Assembly (NCBI GenBank): GCA_903945175.1
Contig: CAJAUM010000138.1
Coordinates: 1 to 64,000 of the forward strand
Length of the DNA: 64,000 nucleotides
Direction of reading: 5' to 3'
Source of the DNA: an uncultured Bacteroidales bacterium
Lineage (GTDB): Bacteria > Bacteroidota > Bacteroidia > Bacteroidales > FEN-979
A program made the translations under genes and the position numbers. The notes under the pieces are model-generated. The model was not told the origin of the DNA. It saw only the letters and a program-made list of their open reading frames with translations, and made no database searches. This document shows, in pieces, positions 50,937 to 57,917 of this stretch (positions are counted from its first letter, which is position 1; each line of letters begins with the position of its first letter).

Positions 50937-52277
50937 ATGTCCCTCGTCCCTCGTCATTCGTCCCTCGTCATTGGTCATTGGTCATTGGTTATTGGTCATT
51001 GGCCATTGGTCATTCGTCTAACACTTATCCTTCTGGCCTCCCTCTTCTCCTTCGTCTCTTTCGCAATCGGAATTTCCACCGGCAACCATTGCTACGACCC
51101 CTCCATAAAAACCGTCCAGCTCTTCAAGGCGGGTTTCGAGCTATCGTCACCCATCATTCAGCTTAACTCATCTGAACGGCTATCCATATCTTTCGACGAT
51201 CTTGATCCGGAGATCAAACGGTATAAGTTCACCATCCTGCATTGTACGTCGGACTGGCAAATCTCCGCCGACCTTACTGTTTCGGATTACATAGATGGCT
51301 ACACCGAAGAAAACATCGATCATTTCGAGTATTCTTACAATACCACCGTAAAATTCACCCATTTTTCGGCCTCCTTCCCCACGGATAATATGCGACCGAA
51401 AATATCGGGCAATTACCTGCTTATTGTGTATGAAGATGATCCATCCGTCATGGCCTTTACGGCCCGCTTCATGGTGGTGGAAGCCTCTCCTGTGGTGGCG
51501 GAGGGAACCATTGCGCAGAGCTCCGTGATCGAAGACCGCCAAACACGCCAGCAGATCGACTTTGTGGTCAGGCTCAACGGATTCCAGGTACGTGATGTGG
51601 AGCGCGAAATCAGGGTCGTACTGCAGCAAAATGGTCGTTGGGACAATGCCATCGGGATATCCAAACCACGCTTTTCCCGGCCTGATGAGCTTGATTACCG
51701 GTACGATGCAGCGATCGCCTTTAACGGAGGCAATCAGTTTCGCTATTTCGACATCAAAAGTTTGATTTATCAGTCGGAACGCATTGCAAAGATCAGGTAC
51801 GATACCCTGAACCAGGTGGTTTTACTCTATGATCAACCCCGCACCTTCAAACAATACACCTTTGAGAAAGATCTGAACGGGCGTTTTTACATAAAAAATG
51901 AGGAACACGCCCAAAGCAGTCAAACGGAAGCGGATTATGCCCTCGTTCATTTTTTCCTGCCCTATCCGACGCTCAATACCCTTGGGGAATTTCATATCGT
52001 AGGCGAACTCACCGGCTGGCAGCTGGATGAGGGAAGCCTGATGAAATTCAACCCCACCCGGAGAGGATACGAGTTGAACCTGCTCCTCAAGCAAGGATAT
52101 TATAATTATATATATATCCTGAAAGAAAAAAACAGACCGGCCGGCGATGAAACCCTCATCGAAGGAAGCCACTGGGAAACCGAAAACGAATATACGGTTT
52201 ATGTCTACTTTCATGAAACCGGCTCCCTGTACGACCGGCTCATTGCCGTAAACTTCATCAATGCCTTGCAGCCCTAG
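50937..52277 (+). CDS. T9SS plug protein (DUF5103 family) with repeat-derived leader
   Basis: 446 residues in the longest form. The N-terminal 25 residues (MSLVPRHSSLVIGHWSLVIG...) are just the translation of a tandem GGTCATT array. The real signal peptide likely begins at a TTG at 51006 (VIRLTLILLASLFSFVSFAIG), also within the array. The mature part fits the family: ISTGNHCYDPSIKTVQLFKAGFELSSPIIQLNSSERL, then ILHCTSDWQISADLTVSDYIDGY, and an Ig-like end with FHIVGELTGWQLDE. Plug proteins close the outer membrane pore of the T9SS translocon. It follows the methyltransferase by 13 bases. Confidence 0.82.
   Translation: MSLVPRHSSLVIGHWSLVIGHWPLVIRLTLILLASLFSFVSFAIGISTGNHCYDPSIKTVQLFKAGFELSSPIIQLNSSERLSISFDDLDPEIKRYKFTILHCTSDWQISADLTVSDYIDGYTEENIDHFEYSYNTTVKFTHFSASFPTDNMRPKISGNYLLIVYEDDPSVMAFTARFMVVEASPVVAEGTIAQSSVIEDRQTRQQIDFVVRLNGFQVRDVEREIRVVLQQNGRWDNAIGISKPRFSRPDELDYRYDAAIAFNGGNQFRYFDIKSLIYQSERIAKIRYDTLNQVVLLYDQPRTFKQYTFEKDLNGRFYIKNEEHAQSSQTEADYALVHFFLPYPTLNTLGEFHIVGELTGWQLDEGSLMKFNPTRRGYELNLLLKQGYYNYIYILKEKNRPAGDETLIEGSHWETENEYTVYVYFHETGSLYDRLIAVNFINALQP
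50940..51016 (+). repeat. Tandem heptamer array, CGTCCCT/CGTCATT/GGTCATT type, read as leader
   Basis: Units CGTCCCT, CGTCATT, CGTCCCT, CGTCATT, then GGTCATT (with GGTTATT and GGCCATT variants). It overlaps the annotated start of the plug protein and ends in its signal peptide. Confidence 0.9.
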
Positions 52278-52546
52278 CAGAGTTTAATGCAGCAAAACAT
52301 CGCGCTGCAAAACCGGGTAACAAATACATTCGATTTTGTTACACTTACTTACTCAAAGAGCACGTTTACTTATTCATGCTTGACAGGCGGGATTTTATAC
52401 CATAGCTTTGTCACATTAAATCCATTCATCTGCAAAATGAAAACACAAATTAACACCCTTTTGCAATTTTCAGGAGATGAAAAACATCCCGAATATCACA
52501 CTTACGAAGAAATTAGCAACACTTACGAAAAAAATACTAACAAACG
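52278..52546. other. Intergenic region, weak secondary structure only
   Basis: No convincing gene is seen. An inverted repeat GTAACAAA/TTTGTTAC (52317-52342) with a 10-base loop lies 40 bases after the plug-protein stop but has no T run after it. A 107-residue open frame at 52287-52610 looks unlike a protein. The promoter of the next gene follows at 52547. Confidence 0.5.
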
Positions 52547-52577
52547 CTTGCATATTGAAATATTTGTATTACTTTTG
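52547..52577 (+). promoter_or_regulatory. Promoter of the ten-domain T9SS protein
   Basis: CTTG (52547-52550), 19-base spacer, TACTTTTG (52570-52577). Close to the consensus, 106 bases before the ATG at 52684. Confidence 0.65.
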
Positions 52578-52683
52578 TATAATGCTAAAAGAATGAAAAG
52601 TTTAGTATGATCTCTATTTATACATATTTATAATGAAACCCAAGACCCTCAAATAGTAAAATAACAATCTCAATCTATTGCAT

Positions 52684-55600
52684 ATGAAAAAGCTATTCTA
52701 TCTATTCTTGTTAATCACCGCCCTGACAGGTTTGTCAAACCTTGCGTTCGCCGACAACGGGGTGATTACCATCTATAATCCTGCGGCCGGTGTTACCTGG
52801 GTGAGGGGTGAGACTTATAGTATCACATTTTATTATAACCATCCCGAATACAATGTGAAAATTGAGTTGTTAAGAGCGGGATACCCTGATTTGCTCCTTG
52901 TAAATGATTTGGATGTTCCGCTGGGAGGCAATGGAAGTTATACTTGGACAATATCCGGTACCCAAGCCCCTGACAACTATCAAATAAAAATTACAAGTAT
53001 GCATAATCCGGGAACGCGTACGACGACTGGTTTTTTCACCATCTCCGCCTCCGCTCCCGGCCAGGTAATTACGGTCTATAACCCTGCAGCGGGTGTTACC
53101 TGGGTTCAAGGTACAATGTACAATGTTACTTGGACTCAAACCAGCGGAGTGGCGCCTGTCAAAGTAGAGTTGTATGACGATTGGGGAGGTGTTCTAGAAA
53201 ATCCAATAGTTGCTGGAACCACGACGGGTACTACCTGTACCTTTAATCCATCAACTTATCCTGTCGGTGATCGCTATAAAATAAAAGTTACCAGCCTCGC
53301 GAACGATCAGGTTTATGGTTGGAGCGGAGTATTTACCATTGCTGCTTCTGCACCCAACAGTTATATTACGGTCTATAATCCGGCATCAGGCGTCACCTGG
53401 ATCAACGGACAAAATTACAATGTGACATGGACCGACAATCTTCCTGGAACTGAGCATGTTCGGATTGACCTGTTTAAAAATTATGGAGCTGACTCTGTGA
53501 AACAACTTGCAACTGGAATTTTGGCCAGTGCTGACACGTGGACATGGAGTGGTATCAGTGAATCAGTTCGCAATGACTATAGAATAAAGATAACCAGTGT
53601 CGAGCACCCTTCAATTTATGCCTGGAGTGGATATTTTATTATCTCCTCTACTACCCCCGGCGGAGCAATTACAGTCTATAATCCTGCGGCAGGAGTTACC
53701 TGGGTTAAGGGTACGGTTTACAATATAACCTGGACTCTAAGCGGCATTTCAGGTGATGTCACAGTAGGGTTGTATGATAACTGGGGCAGTGTTCTTGAGT
53801 ATGCATTTCCTGGTACATACACTACGACCTGTTCGTTTGATCCATTGACGCTGGGTATACCTGTCGGTGATCGGTATAAAATAAAGGTAACCAGTGTAAC
53901 TAACCCTTCTATTGTTGGCGAGAGCGGCGTTTTCACCATCTCTGATTACAACCCCAACAGCTATATTACAGTCTACAATCCTGCAGCGGGAGTTACCTGG
54001 ATTAAAGGACAAAACTACAATATAACATGGAACGACAATCTCCCCGCTGGCGAGTTTGTCAGGATAGACCTGTTTAAAAATTATGGAGCTGACTCTGTGA
54101 AACAACTCGCAAATAATGTTTTGGCGAGTGCAGACACCTGGGCTTGGCTCAGTACTAACCTTGAAACTGTTGGTAATGACTATAAAATTAAAATAACCAG
54201 TGTCTTGCACCCTTCAGTGTATGCATGGAGCGGTTACTTTATTATTTCAGCTTCTGCTCCCGGCGGAGCAATCACGGTCTATAACCCTGCAGCGGGAGTT
54301 ACCTGGGTTAAGGGTACGATTTACGACATAACATGGACCAAAAGCAACATCACTGGTGATGTCACAGTGGGACTGTATGATAATTGGGGAGGCGTGTTAG
54401 AGTATGCTTTCTCTGGTACCTTTACTGGCACCACCTGTACGTTTGATCCTGGCACGCTTGGTATTCCTATTGGTGATCGTTATAAAATCAAGGTTACCAG
54501 TGTAGATAACCCTTCAGTTGTTGGCGAGAGTGGTGTCTTCACCATTACTGATTACAATCCCAATAGTTATATTACAGTCTATAATCCGGCGGCGGGAGTT
54601 ACCTGGATTCAGGGTCAAAATTACAATATAACCTGGCAGGACAATATCCCCGATGGCGAGAATGTACGCATTGACTTGTTTAAAAATTATGGAGCCGACT
54701 CTGTGCGTCAACTCACAGCAGGTACTCCGGCCAATGGTACCTTTGCATGGAATGCTATCTCTGATGTTGCTGGAAATGAATATAAAATAAAGATAACCAG
54801 CGTCGATCACCCTGCGATATATGCCTGGAGTGGTTACTTCAAAATTGCAGCTAACGCTACCGGTGGTGAATTCGTTAAGATAAACTCACCTGCAGCTGGA
54901 GTAACCTGGGTAAAGGGTACCAATTATTCGATATCGTGGGAAGACAACATTGCAGGTAATCTTGATATTGAACTGTGGGATCTTTATGGCTCACACCGTG
55001 TGGATTTGATTGCTACTACAAATGGTGGAACCTGTTCCTTAACAACATCCATCTACCCTGCCCGTGACGATTATAAAATAAAAATATTCAAGAACGGTGA
55101 TCCCAATACGGTTTTGGCGGAGACGTACTTTATACTTTCTAATTACGATCCAAGCAGTGTCATTACAATCTGGAAACCCGAAGCGGGAGTTACTTTGGCT
55201 TGGAATGCACCTTACGAGATAAATTGGTGGACGAACATCACTGTTCCCGTCAAAATTGAACTCTATAATAATTATGGTGCAACACAGGTGGATGTTTTGA
55301 CAGCTACCACTAGCGGCAGTACCTTCTCCTTTACAGCAAATTACCCTGCACGTGACGACTATAAAATAAAAATATCCAGTACTACTGACCCCGATAAGGT
55401 CTTTACATGGAGCAGCTATTTCAAAATTTCTAACATCGTCCCTGGCGAAATAATTACGGTATATTCTCCGGCTGCGGGAGTGACGTGGTATGAAGATGAT
55501 ACCTACAATATAACATGGGTTGACAATATATCCGACAATGTTGACATTGAACTGTATAAAGATTGGGGAACAACCAAAGTGGAAGGGATGGGACTTGTAC

Positions 55601-56022
55601 TTCCCACAAATATTCCAAGTAATGGCACCGCCTCCTTCCATATACCTGCATCACCACCCTTTGCTACCGGGAATGATTTTAAAATTAAGATAGTTAGTAC
55701 CACCAGGCCTGAAATGGTTGGCTGGAGCAGTACCTTCAATATCAGCCTGAACGGTAAAAAATCTGTTGATCCTGATTCGCAAAATCCTGATGCACTCAGC
55801 GTTAATGTTTATCCGAACCCGGCCAGTGTTAACCTGAATATCTCATCCAAACAAACCATGAATCGTATCTGGGTGATGAACAATCTGGGCAATACGGTGC
55901 TTGAAGCGGTTGCTAATTCGACCCAGGCACAACTGGATATCAGCCGATTGAATACCGGACTCTATTTCATCAAAATTGAAACGGAAGGCACGATGACCAT
56001 ACGTAAATTCCTGAAACAATAA
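52684..56022 (+). CDS. Large secreted T9SS protein with ten tandem Ser-Thr-rich GPI-like (Kre9/KNH-like) repeats
   Basis: 1112 residues. A signal peptide (to about residue 24, LAFA) is followed by ten domains of about 100 residues, each opening with a variant of ITVYNPAAGVTW and closing with YKIKVTS or YKIKITS and a FTIS strand. The pattern fits the Kre9/KNH-like beta-sandwich family (PF10342). Domains 2, 4 and 6 (VGLYDNWG type) and 3, 5 and 7 (RIDLFKNYGADSV type) alternate, with a two-domain period near 600 bases. Residues about 1040-1112 are a T9SS type A sorting domain (VNVYPNPASVNLNI to TIRKFLKQ). It is probably a cell-surface adhesin or matrix protein. Confidence 0.85.
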   Translation: MKKLFYLFLLITALTGLSNLAFADNGVITIYNPAAGVTWVRGETYSITFYYNHPEYNVKIELLRAGYPDLLLVNDLDVPLGGNGSYTWTISGTQAPDNYQIKITSMHNPGTRTTTGFFTISASAPGQVITVYNPAAGVTWVQGTMYNVTWTQTSGVAPVKVELYDDWGGVLENPIVAGTTTGTTCTFNPSTYPVGDRYKIKVTSLANDQVYGWSGVFTIAASAPNSYITVYNPASGVTWINGQNYNVTWTDNLPGTEHVRIDLFKNYGADSVKQLATGILASADTWTWSGISESVRNDYRIKITSVEHPSIYAWSGYFIISSTTPGGAITVYNPAAGVTWVKGTVYNITWTLSGISGDVTVGLYDNWGSVLEYAFPGTYTTTCSFDPLTLGIPVGDRYKIKVTSVTNPSIVGESGVFTISDYNPNSYITVYNPAAGVTWIKGQNYNITWNDNLPAGEFVRIDLFKNYGADSVKQLANNVLASADTWAWLSTNLETVGNDYKIKITSVLHPSVYAWSGYFIISASAPGGAITVYNPAAGVTWVKGTIYDITWTKSNITGDVTVGLYDNWGGVLEYAFSGTFTGTTCTFDPGTLGIPIGDRYKIKVTSVDNPSVVGESGVFTITDYNPNSYITVYNPAAGVTWIQGQNYNITWQDNIPDGENVRIDLFKNYGADSVRQLTAGTPANGTFAWNAISDVAGNEYKIKITSVDHPAIYAWSGYFKIAANATGGEFVKINSPAAGVTWVKGTNYSISWEDNIAGNLDIELWDLYGSHRVDLIATTNGGTCSLTTSIYPARDDYKIKIFKNGDPNTVLAETYFILSNYDPSSVITIWKPEAGVTLAWNAPYEINWWTNITVPVKIELYNNYGATQVDVLTATTSGSTFSFTANYPARDDYKIKISSTTDPDKVFTWSSYFKISNIVPGEIITVYSPAAGVTWYEDDTYNITWVDNISDNVDIELYKDWGTTKVEGMGLVLPTNIPSNGTASFHIPASPPFATGNDFKIKIVSTTRPEMVGWSSTFNISLNGKKSVDPDSQNPDALSVNVYPNPASVNLNISSKQTMNRIWVMNNLGNTVLEAVANSTQAQLDISRLNTGLYFIKIETEGTMTIRKFLKQ

Positions 56023-56043
56023 ACCTTCATTGGTAAAAACAGA

Positions 56044-56073
56044 AGAGGCTGTCTCAAAAGGACGGCCTCTTTT
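56044..56073 (+). terminator. Terminator of the ten-domain protein gene
   Basis: Stem AGAGGC/GCCTCT with an inner TGTC/GACG part, 7-base loop, then TTTT. It lies 22 bases after the stop. Confidence 0.85.
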
Positions 56074-56078
56074 GTTTT

Positions 56079-56279
56079 ATGCCCCATCCTGAAACAGAAC
56101 AAGTAATCAATCATATCAAAAAAACCCGAAACAGGTACATTAACGAAGCCTTGGATTGTCATAATAAAGTTCAAAGAAGAGAATTATTTGCGACCAAGTT
56201 GGCAATGGGATCCAAGCCCATGAAGGATGAGTCTTTGAAAGTATTACATGAATTTGAAATGATTGATTATGAAAGCTAA
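56079..56279 (+). CDS. Putative antitoxin of a MazF-type pair
   Basis: 66 residues, charged and helical (QVINHIKKTRNRYINEALDCHNKVQRREL), with no signal peptide. It overlaps the start of the mazF-like gene by 11 bases, the usual arrangement for antitoxin and toxin. It resembles small DNA-binding antitoxins in size and charge, but the family cannot be named with confidence. Its partner is broken, so it may now be an orphan. Confidence 0.6.
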   Translation: MPHPETEQVINHIKKTRNRYINEALDCHNKVQRRELFATKLAMGSKPMKDESLKVLHEFEMIDYES

Positions 56280-56523
56280 ACAATACGAAATCTGGATTGC
56301 TGATCTAAATCCAACAATTGGGACAGCGCCTGGGAAAATCATACCGGTATTAGCGCTTCAGACAGATCGTTTAAATAAGTACCACTCATTTTCCATTATT
56401 TGTCCGGCAACCTCGAACATCCAAAAGGAAAGTGAGTTTTTAAGGATTCATTTATAAAAAGAAAGTAGTGGGTTAAATGAAAGTTGTGATATTATGATTG
56501 ACCAAGTTTCGGGCGATATATAA
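56269..56523 (+). pseudogene. MazF/PemK-like toxin, broken by a nonsense codon
   Basis: The frame begins MKAKQYEIWIADLNPTIGTAPGKIIPVL, a clear MazF/PemK start, and continues through ICPATSNIQKESEFLRIHL to a TAA at 56455-56457. In the same frame it goes on with KESSGLNESCDIMIDQV, which matches the next MazF segment, then reaches a second stop at 56521 with no further homology. So a single nonsense change and a lost 3' end have inactivated it. MazF proteins are sequence-specific ribonucleases. Confidence 0.75.
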
Positions 56524-56631
56524 TTAAGGGCTAACAAAAAAATGGCTTTGCTACGAATGATTAATCGGCATTACACCCTACACGTAAGCATCCTCAGGCT
56601 TGAGTAAACGAAAAGATAGTTTTAATAGATG

Positions 56632-56743
56632 GAATGACAGTACCCAATGAGCAGCCTTAGGCTGGAGCGGTCTTTCTGAAAAGGTGAACGCAATGAATAC
56701 TTTCGAGTGACAGACGCAGATGCTTATTTGGGTACTGTTATTC
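56632..56743. repeat. Imperfect inverted repeat, about 22 bases each arm
   Basis: Left arm GAATGACAGTACCCAATGAG (56632-56651, extends to 56653), right arm 56721-56743 with a core TTGGGTACTGT (56728-56738). The arms pair except for three mismatches and one bulge. The 67-base loop contains a palindrome AGCCTTAGGCT (56653-56663). No open frame. The structure may be a remnant of a mobile element or a small RNA. Confidence 0.55.
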
Positions 56744-56759
56744 TGAGAAGTATTGCTGT

Positions 56760-57770
56760 CTAATCCTTGATGCAGCGCACCGAAATACTGTTAGTTTTGT
56801 CCACAGCGCCGCGATACACCTCTCCGGTGGTATTGTACAGAACGCGGCTCCAGGCATACCCGGGACCAGCGGTTTCTTCAGAGGAAGATCCGAAAAAAGC
56901 AAGAAGCATCACCTTATCAAACCCATCGGCAGTATGGCTCCCCCCCGCAAAGGCAGTAAATCTGCTGCTGTTGGTGGCTTCAGCATTCGGAGTAGCCCAG
57001 TTGTTCAACCCGGCCTCCTTCATTTTCCCTCCGGCCACAGCTTCACCGCCAAGATAATCAGTCAGGATGGTCCAGTCAAAATCTGATGGAAGATGCCATT
57101 CGGCCGGACAAATGCCCCTGGCTCCTTTGGTTGTGACATATTGCATCATCTCGTCCCACTGATACAATGCGCCATAAAAATCGCAATTTGATTCTTCATC
57201 GTTGTAACAATGCTTTTCGAGGATGCCGTTGTTGGTTTGATTCTGGCTTCCATTAATCAGTAGGCCAACATTCAGGTTGTTCTTGAACCAGCACTGGGTG
57301 CTTATCAGCACGGTGTGATATGTTTTTCCTTCGTAGATAAGCGAATCACCGCAGAGAAAATGAGAGGCCAGGGTGGTAAAGGTAAGCGTGGCGCCATACG
57401 CTGTTCCGCCTTTATTGGTGGCATAAGCCCGAATAAAATAGGTGGTATTTTGGGTCAGATCGGTCAGATTGCTGGTAAAAGCGGCGGTTCCGGTTCCGTC
57501 ATGCGTATGGAAACCGGTGGTGTCGGGGTTTTCAGATGTACCCCAGCAAACGCCCTTGGCAGTGACATCCGTACCGCCCTTCGCGGATATAATACCTCCC
57601 GAAACTGCTGTTGTTGCAGTAATATTGATAACAGTCGATGTAATGACTGTTGGTTTCGTTTGATCAACAGGTGGTTCATCGTCAGACTTTGAACAACCAA
57701 CCTGAAACAGGAGAGCCGTAAGGAATACGGCTATCATTGACATTGACCTGAAAGAGCTAAGTTTTTTCAT
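56760..57770 (-). CDS. FISUMP-domain lipoprotein
   Basis: 336 residues from ATG 57770, chosen for its lipoprotein signal (FLTALLFQVGCSKSDDE, Cys near residue 26). A fibronectin type III-like region (about 40-140) precedes a Fibrobacter succinogenes major paralogous (FISUMP) domain with TVLISTQCWFKNNLNVG, YQWDEMMQY, GICPAEWHLPSDFDWTIL and ISVRCIKD. Such proteins are exported surface lipoproteins of unknown role. It is convergent with the mazF pseudogene, with the inverted repeat between. Confidence 0.82.
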   Translation of the reverse strand: MKKLSSFRSMSMIAVFLTALLFQVGCSKSDDEPPVDQTKPTVITSTVINITATTAVSGGIISAKGGTDVTAKGVCWGTSENPDTTGFHTHDGTGTAAFTSNLTDLTQNTTYFIRAYATNKGGTAYGATLTFTTLASHFLCGDSLIYEGKTYHTVLISTQCWFKNNLNVGLLINGSQNQTNNGILEKHCYNDEESNCDFYGALYQWDEMMQYVTTKGARGICPAEWHLPSDFDWTILTDYLGGEAVAGGKMKEAGLNNWATPNAEATNSSRFTAFAGGSHTADGFDKVMLLAFFGSSSEETAGPGYAWSRVLYNTTGEVYRGAVDKTNSISVRCIKD

Positions 57771-57917
57771 AGTATGGTTTTTGAATTGTAAATATAATTT
57801 ATTTTTGACATTCATACTCAAATAGTGCAAAAAAAAGTCCAAATTTGTAATTGATTTTTTCCTGCTGATGTTCGGCGTTGTAATGAGCCTATATTGAACC
57901 ATTAAAATCGTAAGCGA

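Noticed and set aside
4281-51016. Arrays considered as CRISPR
   Set aside because: Units are 7-8 bases in direct tandem with no spacers, and no cas genes are present.
52287-52610. 107-residue open frame between the plug gene and the ten-domain protein gene
   Set aside because: The amino acid content is irregular, there is no recognisable domain, and the promoter of the next gene overlaps its end. It is treated as non-coding.
56632-56743. Inverted repeat considered as an integron attC site
   Set aside because: The RYYYAAC and GTTRRRY core pair was not found at the ends, and there is no integrase gene nearby.
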